The notes under the pieces are model-generated. The model saw only the letters and a program-made list of their open reading frames with translations, made no database searches and had not been told where the DNA came from. Below, one piece after another: positions 23,925 through 35,289 of a stretch of DNA of 64,000 bases. Within the stretch, counting starts at the first letter, position 1; each line of letters starts with the position of its first letter. The position numbers and the translations under genes are program-made. The stretch is from the NCBI RefSeq assembly GCF_905404315.1, contig NC_066282.1, positions 337,501-401,500 of the forward strand, given 5' to 3'. This stretch comes from Leptidea sinapis. Lineage: Eukaryota > Arthropoda > Insecta > Lepidoptera > Pieridae.

Positions 23925-24120
23925 GGTTGTATGTCAGGCTATTATGTCATACGGTTTATTATTGTGGGGTAATGCTGCAGTTGTTCAAAGTATTTTTGTG
24001 ATCCAAAGAGGGATATGAAAGCAATGTAATAATCGTCCAAGAGACTCACTTCTGGAAGCAATCAAGATAATAAACATCATAGTCCACAATATTTTATTAT
24101 ATATGAATGTAATGTACGTT
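23925..24120 (+). mobile_element. LINE C-terminal scrap
   Basis: Plus-strand translation gives VMSYGLLLWGNAAVVQSIFV and then, after breaks, PRDSLLEAIKIINI. This is the thumb/C-terminal region of CR1/Jockey-type RTs (compare MSYGILLWGSAADINTIFV in the element at 53940). It is only a short dead fragment. Confidence 0.6.
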
Positions 24121-25449
24121 ACAAAATCATTATTGTAGTACTCCTATAAACATTTTTAGTTTTATTTTAATATGGGTCTTATTTTATTGGATTCGTTATA
24201 TTTAATGTATGTACAAACGTAAACCGATTTAAAAATAAGGTTGTAGGTTAGTCACTCGTGTGTCGGGAATCAAAACAAAGACTTATAAATGTTTCGCTAC
24301 ATTAGCAATATGAAGTCTAGATTAGTTGCAATTAATTAAGACGTTATTGGTTCATTAATCTGAATCCACAACCGTAACTGTTGTCTAATCTGAGACTGAA
24401 TCTATTACAGCAAGTATTCACTGACTGAGTCCTCGAGTGGACTGTACGCACGTCCATCAGGTAAATCATAAGTAGATTTAAAGTATAATCGCTTCAAATA
24501 TTTTTCGACATAGTTATTCATTCCCATATCCTGCAAGTTGTATTTTTATTGAATATCAAAAAGTGCTACTCGAATATTCGTTATAATAAAATTTATTAAC
24601 AAAGTAGCCGGAGGGCGGTCGCTACATTACAAAGGTAATTGTGGTAATATTGTCACTAATATTATACTCCCAATAATTTATAAATGGACACGTCTGAAAT
24701 AAACGTTTGTTTCTATTTACTTAATGAAATTAGTTTGTCCGCAACATAGATGGGCGCCATTACATCGCTTCTTCTTCATAACATATTCTCCGTTCCTTCT
24801 CAATTTCAATATATTATCATCAGACGCTCGGAAATAGTCAAGCAGCAATATTACCCATTCATCCATTGAACCTGAGCTTCACGCTGCATTTGAAACATTT
24901 CATTACGAAATAACTATTACCTGAACACGACTCTTAAAGTCAAATTGTCAAAGTCGATTTTTTCCATAAACACTTTTGTTGTAATGATATATATTAAAGC
25001 TCGTCATCTTATTGAGAGGAATTGAAAGTTTTGAAAAAATTTGAAATGTTAAGATGTCAATTATTTAATATGTTAGTAATAATTTATGCATAGAAATATC
25101 TGTATCCGTTAGTTGATGTTAGAGAAACGTTTAAATAACACGTATCTAGAGTAAATAGTATGTTTAAAGTAATTGAGAGTGATCTTTATACATTCGTTTA
25201 GTGTTTGTTTTGTAATGTTTATCAATACGGAATTAGAACTAGTTGGCTCCTGGCGGCTGACGACCGAGACCGAGTCGACTGCGAACAGTAGACCGACTCT
25301 CAACAAGTGTTCAGCGAAAAATAAAATATATTCGCTTCGACAAATATATATAATACAATTGATAGAATCTCTATTATATTTTTCCTGATTTTCATGCAGA
25401 AAACTTATTAAGTTGTTGTTTGCAATGTAGTTATTTTACGATTTTTACG
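24121..25449. other. AT-rich sequence with one LINE tail
   Basis: At 24684-24711 the words ATGGACACGTCTGAAATAAA match the 3' end of the LINE at 7740-9327, so a short LINE tail is present. Nothing else in this stretch supports a gene. Confidence 0.4.
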
Positions 25450-25660
25450 AGGATTCTAGTGCCCTGCCCTCTTCCATTTCAGTTTTGCAACCACCTGGGC
25501 TGTGAGGTGACTTTGGTTCTTCGGAGGATCTCCTTGTTTCTTCTTTGAAACTCCGAGAGGGCTATTTCCATTGCCCTTTGAGCAACTATGAGCTTTCTCA
25601 TCAGGCACATAATTAGCGACCACGTCTGCGTATTTAGAAGTCTATACGACATTATAAATA
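25450..25660 (-). mobile_element. RTE-type LINE C-terminal fragment
   Basis: The minus-strand frame 25712-25479 reads MCLMRKLIVAQRAMEIALSE and then RRTKVTSQPRWLQN. This is the C-terminal region of RTE-clade LINEs and is matched by 39344-39640 on the plus strand. The remainder of the element is absent. Confidence 0.65.
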
Positions 25661-25664
25661 AACA

Positions 25665-26135
25665 TGTTTTTAATTGAAAAGAAGGACGGAACGAAACGAG
25701 CGTACGGGTCACCTGGTATTACGTGATCACCACCACCCACATTCTCTTGCAACAGCAGAGGAATTACAGGAACGTTGCTGGCCGTTAAGGAAACACAGGT
25801 GGACTGCCACACATCCAGATGGTGCGGATGGGACATCTTAATTTGTAGCATGTCGTGCGAAGGTGAAATTTAGCCCCAGAAATCTGGTGAAACAGCTCTT
25901 CATAACACTCCCCGTGATAAATGCGGTAGAAGACAAGCAATGAAGCGACGTCTCTACGTAACACCAAGTGATCTAGCCGTTCACAAAGCACTGGGTCTCC
26001 GACAATTCGAGCAGCTCTGCATTGCACGCGGTTAATTGAATCGAGCTGATACTGGCGTGTGACCAGAGATGACAGCAATACGCCATATGTGGCCCTGCGC
26101 CTTGTAGAGCGCTAGAATGTGAGCTGTGTTAAAAA
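25665..26135 (-). mobile_element. 3' fragment of the single-ORF LINE family
   Basis: The words GAGCGTACGGGTCACCTGG and ACGTGATCACCACCACCC match the 3'UTR of copies 1 and 2. The minus frame 26078-25785 encodes the conserved C-terminus (VQCRAARIVGDPVLCERLDH, then VFYRIYHGECYEELFHQI). It is 5'-truncated at about 26135. Confidence 0.75.
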
Positions 26136-27409
<1,274 letters not shown>

Positions 27410-27470
27410 GAATCCCCCCCAGGGGACCACCTTGCCGTGGTGGGGGAGCTTAAGGAAAGCTTGAACAAAT
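27410..27470 (+). promoter_or_regulatory. 5' leader with two hairpins
   Basis: CCACC-TTGCCGT-GGTGG and AGCTT-AAGGA-AAGCT are adjacent potential hairpins within the first 60 bases of the Dong-like element, after a C-run. LINEs of the R2 group often carry self-cleaving RNA at the 5' end. Whether this one does cannot be decided by eye. It may also hold an internal promoter. Confidence 0.4.
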
Positions 27471-27587
27471 TGTCATTAACTTCTTGACCAAACCCTATCT
27501 CGTTAAGGTAGAAGGCACAAATACTTTACAAAGTCACCAACACCTAGACACACCTTTCCGACCAACGGTCCCAACAACCCATTCAAT

Positions 27588-30500
27588 ATGGAGACACGCT
27601 CGATGAAAAAACGTAAAATTGGACCGCTTCCCGGGGGCGATCGCCGGGGCACACCTGGAGCTGGCGCTGGATGTCTCAGCATGCGAACCGTCAGCGGTGA
27701 GGAGCTGAACAGGCGGGCTCCCACCGGATCATCCGAAAATACTACAGCCGAAAATGACAGACTGACTGACAGGACTACTCCAACGGAACCTTATAGTCCA
27801 TGTACCATCTCATATACACCATCCATTCCCTCCTCACCCCTTTCAAGCAGATATTCACCCACACCGACCTTGGATGCTGCGCGGGAGGCAAATGCCTTTT
27901 TACTCGCGTCCTACCTATTCATTATGCGCACCTATTACTACATCACGAAATTAGAGACCGACCTAACCACCTACAGAAAACAGTTGCATGAACTCTTCTT
28001 ACAAAAATATCCGGACTTAAACGTTACAGAACAAAGAATTGCGGATCAAAGAAGAGTAATAGTAAAAAACAAACTCTTAAATCAGGAAACTTTAAATCAA
28101 ATTAAAGAAGAAATAAAGTCACAACTAGAAATAGAAAATGAAAATCAATTCCATATTAACATTAGTGAACCAACAAACGATGTAATTCCATGTTCTTCCA
28201 CTCAAACAATATCAAACACACAGCACAATCAATCATTAAATACATTCACATATAATACTCAATCATTACAAACATTCTCATATATCACTCAGACATCACA
28301 TAATATGTCTACACAGACTGAATTTGTTACTATAATGATGGAAAACGACATTGATACGGTATTAGACCATAACCCAGGTACGAACACAGAAATAGAAGAA
28401 ATTTGTTATAAATTCAAAACAGCACTAACACAATATTCAGGAATGGACCCACTAGTCCGTCCAAAATTGCCTAAACTTAGATACAATTCTCACCTATTTC
28501 AACTAGTCAATATGTTTAATAGCGATATCCTGTCCCGATTTATTTCCGACGACACAAAACTAACTGACATACATACGATAGTGTATTGCGTAGCCTTAGT
28601 TATCTCTGAAGAACTTAACTATAAGGTCACAGAATATATTAGAAGCACAAGGCCCAAAGACTGTAATAAACCACCATGGCAAATAAGGTTAGAAAAGGAT
28701 ATAGAAAAACTCAGAGCAGACTGTGGGCGACTCACCCAGTACATCAATAACAATAGATCCCGTAAAATCATTAAGCATGTTAAAGCAATATTTAAAACAG
28801 GAAACACACACACTAAACATGAAAATAGCAACATTAAACCCGAAGAATTTTTAGACACTTTAAAACAAAAATTAGCACTCAAAGTTCATAGACTTAAAAG
28901 ATACAAAAAGGCACAGGAAAGGAAAAATGATAACACAATGTTTAGCACTAACGAAAAGAATTTCTACAGAAACTTACACAAACTAAAAACAGATACAGTA
29001 AACAATCCTAATGTGCCCACACAAGAACAACTGGAAACGTTTTGGTCAGGCATCTGGGAACAACAAGTACATCACAATGACAAAGCTGATTGGATTATAG
29101 AAGAAGAAAATAAATGGAATGCAATTGAAGAAATGGATTTCACAGAAATAACTGAGACAGACATAAATAACATTACAGCCAGATTGCATAACTGGAAATC
29201 ACCAGGGATAGACAAAATTCATAACTTTTGGTATAAAAAATTATTTTCTTTACATAAAATCATGGCCAAAAATATTACAGATATCATTATTGGTAAACAG
29301 AAAATTCCAGATTTCATTGCTACTGGAATAACCTATATGCTTCCAAAATTACAGATATCTCCACTCCCTTCACAATATAGACCAATCACATGCCTACCAA
29401 CTATATATAAAATATTAACATCAGCCATAACAACAAAAATCAATAAACATGTTGAACATTATAATATAATAGCGGAAGAACAAAAAGGATGCAGGCGAGG
29501 CCACATGGGATGTAAGGAACAGTTAATAATTGATTCTACTATTCACAAACATGCGACTTCAAAAAATAGAAACCTACATTGCACATATATAGACTATAAG
29601 AAAGCTTTCGATAGTATCCCACATTCTTGGTTGATTAAAATATTACAAATATATAAAATAAACCCAAAAATAATAAACTTTTTACACGATATTATGTCTA
29701 GATGGAAAACCACACTTTATTTGAATACAAATCAAAACACCATCACAACTAGAGAAATAGCCATTAGAAAGGGTATCTATCAAGGCGATTCCTTGAGTCC
29801 TCTGTGGTTTTGCCTCGCCTTAAACCCCCTGTCACATTTGCTGCGTGATTGTCGTGCAGGATATCGCCTCAAACACGATATACAAGAAACAATAGTCTCT
29901 CATCTCATATATATGGATGATATTAAGTTATATGGAAAAACAGAAATGGAAATGAAAAAATTAATAGATACTACAGCACAATTTAGCAAAGATATTAATA
30001 TGGAATTTGGTTTGGATAAATGTAGAACACTTCACATAAAACGAGGCAAGATACGGCCGGGCGATTATGCAGTTAATAATATCGATATAATTAGAGCCAT
30101 GGAACAAACCGAACTATATAAATACTTAGGATATAAACAACTTAGAGGATTAGATCACACAGAAATCAAAAACACTTTAACAATAGAATTTAAAAAACGA
30201 ATTAATGCTCTTTGTAAAACTCAATTAACAAGCAAACACCTTATTAAGTCTCTAAATACATATGCTATCCCAATTCTAACATACTCATTTGGTATCATAA
30301 AATGGACAAAAACAGACATAGAACAAATAGAGCGGACGATTCGCACCACACTAACTAAGCACAATAATCTACACCCAAAATCTGCAATAGAAAGACTTAC
30401 TATCAAAAGAGAATATGGAGGAAGGGGCCTCATTGATTTGAATCATCTCTGTCAAAAACAAGTCGGCAATTTAAAAGATTTTTTCCACTTAAAATCACAG

Positions 30501-31433
30501 ACCAGCGAAATTCATAAAGCCATTGTTAAAAATGATATTAACTTTACTCCACTTAATTTACACGAAGACATAAGCTCTCAAAACACTCGAAGAAACGATC
30601 CCCAAATACAAAAACTTGACAGCTGGAAGCGAAAAGTGTTACATGGCCGCCATCCTCACGACCTAGAACAATCCCACATAAACACCCCCGCCTCAAACAA
30701 ATGGCTTAAAATAGGAAACCTATTCCCAGAGACCGAAGGATTTATAATAGCGATACAGGACCAAGTTGTCAACACCAAAAACTACAGAAAATTCATAATC
30801 AAAGACCCCTCAATATCAAACGATAAATGCCGCAAATGCCACGTTCAACCAGAAACCATCCAACATATAACCGGAGGATGTACAACACTCACACAAACAG
30901 ATTACACGCATAGACATAACCAAGTAGTCAATATCATTCACCAAAAGTTAGCACTCAAACACAAACTCATACAAAACACAAACACACCTTATTACAAATA
31001 TAAACCACAAACAGTCTTAGAAAACGATACATATAAACTTTATTTTGATCGCGCGATACTTACAGACAGAACCATTCACTACAATAGACCAGATATAACG
31101 CTCAAAGATAAATTAAATGAAATAACCTACCTGATAGACATTGCTGTTCCAAACACTCATAACTTACAAAAAACAATTTCTGAAAAAATCAACAAATATA
31201 CTGAACTGAAGGATGAAGTGGCTAGAATCTGGAACCAAAAAAAAGTATACGTAATTCCAATAGTCCTTTCCACCACAGGTGTTATCCCAAACCATCTGTT
31301 ACATAGTCTTAAACTACTAGAACTAAAGGAAACTCTTTACATAACCTTACAAAAAGTCGCCATCTTTAATACATGCCGAATCGTTAGAAAGTTCTTACAA
31401 ATTGACGAACACGACATTTCACCCTACACATAA
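27588..31433 (+). CDS. Reverse transcriptase/endonuclease of Dong-like LINE
   Basis: The 1281-residue product would bind element RNA, cut the target TAA DNA and reverse-transcribe at the nick. The N-terminus (1-90) is Ser/Thr/Pro-rich with no zinc finger that I can see. Residues about 110-190 are helical and charged. The RT spans roughly residues 560-860, with SQYRPITCLPTIYKIL, YIDYKKAFDSIPHSWL, GIYQGDSLSPLWFCLAL and the catalytic YMDD at 775-778. A CCHC knuckle follows: C1081, C1084, H1093, C1098. The endonuclease motif is RPD at 1167-1169, D1184 in LIDIAVP, and K1200/K1203-Y1204. The ATG at 27588 is the first in this frame after the leader. The codon use is A-rich, unlike the host exons nearby. 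Confidence 0.92.
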   Translation: METRSMKKRKIGPLPGGDRRGTPGAGAGCLSMRTVSGEELNRRAPTGSSENTTAENDRLTDRTTPTEPYSPCTISYTPSIPSSPLSSRYSPTPTLDAAREANAFLLASYLFIMRTYYYITKLETDLTTYRKQLHELFLQKYPDLNVTEQRIADQRRVIVKNKLLNQETLNQIKEEIKSQLEIENENQFHINISEPTNDVIPCSSTQTISNTQHNQSLNTFTYNTQSLQTFSYITQTSHNMSTQTEFVTIMMENDIDTVLDHNPGTNTEIEEICYKFKTALTQYSGMDPLVRPKLPKLRYNSHLFQLVNMFNSDILSRFISDDTKLTDIHTIVYCVALVISEELNYKVTEYIRSTRPKDCNKPPWQIRLEKDIEKLRADCGRLTQYINNNRSRKIIKHVKAIFKTGNTHTKHENSNIKPEEFLDTLKQKLALKVHRLKRYKKAQERKNDNTMFSTNEKNFYRNLHKLKTDTVNNPNVPTQEQLETFWSGIWEQQVHHNDKADWIIEEENKWNAIEEMDFTEITETDINNITARLHNWKSPGIDKIHNFWYKKLFSLHKIMAKNITDIIIGKQKIPDFIATGITYMLPKLQISPLPSQYRPITCLPTIYKILTSAITTKINKHVEHYNIIAEEQKGCRRGHMGCKEQLIIDSTIHKHATSKNRNLHCTYIDYKKAFDSIPHSWLIKILQIYKINPKIINFLHDIMSRWKTTLYLNTNQNTITTREIAIRKGIYQGDSLSPLWFCLALNPLSHLLRDCRAGYRLKHDIQETIVSHLIYMDDIKLYGKTEMEMKKLIDTTAQFSKDINMEFGLDKCRTLHIKRGKIRPGDYAVNNIDIIRAMEQTELYKYLGYKQLRGLDHTEIKNTLTIEFKKRINALCKTQLTSKHLIKSLNTYAIPILTYSFGIIKWTKTDIEQIERTIRTTLTKHNNLHPKSAIERLTIKREYGGRGLIDLNHLCQKQVGNLKDFFHLKSQTSEIHKAIVKNDINFTPLNLHEDISSQNTRRNDPQIQKLDSWKRKVLHGRHPHDLEQSHINTPASNKWLKIGNLFPETEGFIIAIQDQVVNTKNYRKFIIKDPSISNDKCRKCHVQPETIQHITGGCTTLTQTDYTHRHNQVVNIIHQKLALKHKLIQNTNTPYYKYKPQTVLENDTYKLYFDRAILTDRTIHYNRPDITLKDKLNEITYLIDIAVPNTHNLQKTISEKINKYTELKDEVARIWNQKKVYVIPIVLSTTGVIPNHLLHSLKLLELKETLYITLQKVAIFNTCRIVRKFLQIDEHDISPYT

Positions 31434-31451
31434 ATTTAACACACCACACGC

Positions 31452-31482
31452 TGCATTTACTTGGTTTCGACCCGTAAATGCA
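31452..31482 (+). promoter_or_regulatory. 3'UTR stem-loop of the Dong-like element
   Basis: TGCATTTAC (31452-31460) pairs perfectly with GTAAATGCA (31474-31482) around a 13-base loop. It lies about 20 bases behind the stop codon and about 40 bases before the terminal AAT repeat. This position suits an RNA structure recognised by the element's own reverse transcriptase. Confidence 0.65.
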
Positions 31483-31540
31483 TGCAAACCAGCGAAAGAC
31501 TGAGAAAAATTATAAAAATAATAATAATAATAATAAAGCC

Positions 31541-32830
31541 TTTATTACAGTTACTTTTTAACAAAAATTTACTTACTAGCTAATAGACATACTATAAAAC
31601 ATTTTAATTAATTAATTTATCTTACATAACTATATTATTAACTTAATTATTAGCAGCACCTTCTAAACAGTCTGTGTCCTCTTTCTGTTAACTGTTTGTC
31701 CTTCGACAAAGGCCTCCTCCAAGGTCTTCCATTCTTTCCGGTTCCTTCTTATTCTAGTCCATAGTGGTCCTCCTATCTGTTTCAGTTCATTCTCCCATCG
31801 TATGAACTGTCTTCCTCTATTCCTCTTATCTCCTCTGGGGTACCATTCAGTTATTGATCTAGTCCATTCTGGTGTTTCATCCCTCATAAAGTGGCCTACC
31901 CATCTCCATTTAAAAGTGCGTATTGTTTTCTCTATGCTTTTGAACTTAGTTTTTCCTTTGATATGATCCAATCGCACTTTGTCTTGGCGCGTTACCCCGA
32001 CTAAACTTCATTCTATTGAGTTTTGGCAAACTTTAAACTTACTTAGTTGTTTTTGGGTAAGGGCCCAGGTCTGACAAACATAGGTAAGGCAAGGCAGTAT
32101 GCAAGAGTTGAATATTTTTCTCTTGTCTTTTATAGAGATTTCCATATTCTTCATCACTTCTTTTAATGACCAATACTTCTTCCAAGTGTTTGTAACCCTT
32201 CTGTTGATTTCTTTTTCTGTTGACTCCTTAGTAGCTATCACTTGTCCGAGATAAATATACTCTTCTACATACTCTATGGGTTCATTATTTACTGTTATTA
32301 TAATTTTGTCAGAATTGGTCATTATTTTCGTTTTTTCGGTGTTCATAGAGAGTCCAACTCTCATGCTTTCTTCTGCTAACTGCTGAAGCATAACCTCTAA
32401 GTTTTTACCATTTTCAGAGAAAAGTATCAAGTCGTCAGCGAAGCGTAGATGATTTAGGTACTCTCCATTTATTCTTATGCCATATTCCTCCCAATTCATC
32501 TTACGAAATATCATTTCCAAAATCAGAAAATAATTTTGGCGAGATTGGATCTCCTTGACGGACGCCTCTTTCTATGGCAAACTCTGAACTGAATTGGTCC
32601 AGTCTTATAATAGCTTTACTCTCGGCATATACTTTTTTCAGGATGCGAATGAATTTCTGATGTACACCTTGTTGTTCAAGTGCGCACCATATAGCATTGT
32701 GGTCCAACGTATCAAATGCTTTGTTGTAATCTACAAAGCCTATGTAATATTTCTTTTTATATTCCGAGTATTTTTTCTATTATTTCCGAGAACTGATTAA
32801 CATTCTGTTATTATTCGGTAGATTTTTTGT
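31541..32830 (-). mobile_element. RTE-clade LINE, 5'-truncated
   Basis: This is a minus-strand RT remnant in three frames. 32707-32501 has GVRQGDPISPKLFS. 32520-32008 has the catalytic FADDLILF (residues 27-30) and MNTEKTKIMTNS. 31977-31663 is the C-terminal RTE region (FKWRWVGHFMRDE, GRPxxRW-like GRQFIRWENELK). Two frameshifts, near 32510 and 31990, are the main lesions. Sequence before 32750 has only a short piece of the earlier RT. The 3' end abuts the AAT run that flanks the Dong-like element, so its tail on its own strand is GGCTTTATTATTATT. Confidence 0.8.
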
Positions 32831-34627
32831 GACAGGTATTGTCATGCTCGCTTAAATGCCTCTGCTTGTGGCGGCGACGTAGAGCGGGTCATTTCCTTCC
32901 CTAAAATATGGTCGAGGGAGCCGATGGCTGGTCCATGCGTCATGCTCGTGAACGGGCGCTACTTGTGGTGGCTGGATGATCTTGTTACAGGGAGGTCAGC
33001 TTCATGTTTTTTTTATTTCTTTTATTTACTTATCTTAAAGTTAAAGTTATAATATATTTTATTTAATAAAATGCTCGCGTAATACCTTTACTTATTGAGC
33101 GAAGATGAGCGGAGCTCTCACCGGGTGACTCCAATTGATTTCTGTGTTAAATTGTGTCTCGGCCATTTCTGGACCGATTTTAAACTCATAGAAGGTTTCG
33201 AAATTTTCTAGGTTATTGTTGAGACAGAATTTAGAATTTCGACTTGATTTAATTATTATAATTAAAAACAAACATGATTTAAAAATTATTCTAAATTAGC
33301 ATGCGCTATTTATATTTATTTAAAACAATGAGCCGATTGATCAAATCACAATAAGTTAAGTATGGCCAGATGTATATTCAGGCTAAAATCCAGAGTGATT
33401 GACTGCCAGCTTCTTAGTTATTGAATTTGTAAATCAGTACAAGTTTCTCATATGACCAAATAAGGTGCTAATTCCTAATGTTTAAATATCTTCTTCTAGA
33501 GGTTCCTACAGATAGGGACTCCAGTCATTATGATATGATTGTGACACATATATTATAATAGGCTCAAAAAAAATAAACACTTCGTACGTATTTACGTAAG
33601 AAATACGAGTATGTCGACGAGCCTGATGACGAATGTTTTTATTGAAAACAATAAAACAATACTTACATTTTCAGCTAAAGACATCATGAAGATCACTTTA
33701 ATTTTACACGTTATTGTGTAACCCTACTCTGAGTGCTTGAACTCATATTAAGAATACAATTAATAAATATATCATTTCCTTTTGTAACACAGGAAAGAGT
33801 CTCTACTAAAACTGTTATTTAATAAGATATACCGTAATATTATCTAACAATAAGTTTGACATTAATGTGAAATGAAACAAAACTCAAAACATTAAGATCC
33901 ATATTTATTATTCTAAAATGAAAGCTTAAACAATTTATAGTTTATTTAAAACAACATATATATCCTACGTGCTATATAATATATATTACAAGCGCATTAC
34001 ATGCACTGGTTCCATGAAGCGTAATCCCACAACTATTACCTCCCTTGATATATGTTACACTCTTCTATGTGTAATAATCTATCTATGAAAACTCCAAACT
34101 CCATAAAGCATACACCAAGTACGAGTAACCTGTGCTCATATTTGGGCTCGAAATATGAACACAAGTGTGTGATGATGACATCATACAGACCTATCGTTAA
34201 TATGTACATATTGAATACTTTAGGCTACTCTTATATTGTTTTACAAACATTAAAGCTTATTCAATATAAAGCTAAGTATATCACTAGTTTACTCATTTAA
34301 TATTAATGGAGATTTTTTACAATTCACAAAGTAATCGCTACTTATTACATATTTGTATACAGTTATAATATTATAAGCACTATCTTATTATTTTCTACGA
34401 TGTCGTGTCTACTTTATACTTCCAAAATATTAAAAAGCCTCAAAGGTATTATTAGATATGTACATTATGTTCTTGTTAGAGGTTACCACTTCTTATGTAA
34501 TACATCGTAAACCACGTCATCAGTCCTTACAAATATAATAAAACAATTTAATTTATTTACAAATACCTATTAACATATACAGGTTAAAAAAAATTGTTTC
34601 ATCCAATTAATTTTGATATCATTAAAA
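32831..34627. other. No gene seen
   Basis: This is mostly AT-rich sequence. A GC-richer patch at 32840-33000 has no open frame resembling a known protein. The receptor gene's 3' end probably lies at the right of this block. Confidence 0.3.
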
Positions 34628-34633
34628 TTTATT
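34628..34633 (-). terminator. Candidate polyadenylation signal of the receptor gene
   Basis: AATAAA on the minus strand lies 558 bases behind the receptor stop codon and 128 bases beyond the 43-bp array. A second AATAAA is at 34552-34557. Either would make the array part of the 3'UTR. The region is AT-rich, so chance matches are likely. Confidence 0.3.
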
Positions 34634-34760
34634 TTACAAAAAAAATATTTGGACGACAATAATAATTAATAAATTATTAATGTTTCGATGTATCATAACA
34701 TAGTATTTGTATATCTTAAAATAAGCATTAAATGACTAACATGATGACTAACTTTCACCT

Positions 34761-35147
34761 CGCCGTATTGTGTATGAGCGAGGAGGGCTGCGACAGACAG
34801 CGCCGCCGTATTGTGTGTGAGCGAGGAGGGGTTCATCAGACAGCGTCGCCGTATTGTGTATGAGTGAGGAGGGCTGCGACAGACTGCGTCGCCGTATCAT
34901 GTGTGAGCGAGGAGGGGTGCATCAGACAGCGTCACCGTATTGTGTGTGAGCGAGGAGGGGTGCGTCAGACAGCGTCGCCGTATCGTGTGTGAGCGAGGAG
35001 GGGTGCGTCAGACAGCGTCGCCGTATAATGTGTGAGCGAGGAGGAGTGCGTCAGACAGCGTCGCCCTATCATGTGTGAGCGAGGAGGAGTGCGTCAGACA
35101 GCGTCGCCGTTATGCGTGTGAGTGAGGTGTGGCGCGTCAGACTGCAG
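34761..35147. repeat. 43-bp GC-rich minisatellite behind the receptor stop codon
   Basis: Nine units begin at 34761, 34804, 34847, 34890, 34933, 34976, 35019, 35062 and 35105, with no length change. The shared words are CGCCGTAT, GTGTGAGCGAGGAGG and GCGTCAGACAGCGT. The last unit is the most diverged, and the sequence between it and the stop codon has similar words. The array may therefore have grown out of the 3'UTR. The period is not a multiple of three, so it is not coding. Confidence 0.95.
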
Positions 35148-35190
35148 TGGCGACCTCCGACACGGCGTGCGTCTGACCGCGCAACGATTC

Positions 35191-35289
35191 TCACACGATA
35201 TCGTGGCAAGAGTTGCCGTTTCCAGTTCGTGTCGTCTTCGTGGGAGGCGGCCGTCCTGCTTCGTTGTGTGGCGGTGGACAGTACATCAC
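35191..35289 (-). CDS. AstAR: AstAR coding exon 3 (C-terminal tail)
   Basis: There are 32 codons plus TGA at 35193-35191. The acceptor is TTTGGTCAG before GTG ATG TAC TGT. The tail begins VMYCPPP, with C332 a likely palmitoylation site. It continues with a Pro/Thr-rich part (GRPPPTKTTRTGNGNS) and ends CHDIV. I recognise the YCPPP...TTRTGNG...DIV pattern from lepidopteran allatostatin receptors. The exon is easy to miss because it is short, GC-rich, 6.5 kb away and next to a minisatellite. Confidence 0.85.
   Translation of the reverse strand: MMYCPPPHNEAGRPPPTKTTRTGNGNSCHDIV

Larger units (their letters stand above)
27410..31540 (+). mobile_element. Dong: Dong/R4-type non-LTR retrotransposon, apparently intact
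   Basis: The element is about 4.1 kb, bounded on both sides by TAA/AAT repeat. It has a 178-base GC-rich 5' leader, one uninterrupted 1281-codon ORF and an 87-base 3'UTR with a perfect stem-loop. The protein combines a central reverse transcriptase, a C-terminal CCHC knuckle and a restriction-enzyme-like endonuclease. That is the architecture of the early-branching R2/R4/NeSL LINE group. Dong of Bombyx, as I recall from the literature, inserts into TAA repeats, which fits both structure and site. No lesion is visible in the ORF, so this copy may be recently inserted and possibly active. Confidence 0.88.

Noticed and set aside
27503..27724. Minus-strand frame over the start of the Dong-like ORF
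   Set aside because: It is a shadow of the GC-rich start of the real plus-strand ORF, with no own motifs.
34761..35147. CRISPR array
   Set aside because: The units are direct tandem repeats without spacers, in a eukaryotic gene context. The same applies to the 45-bp and 20-bp arrays.
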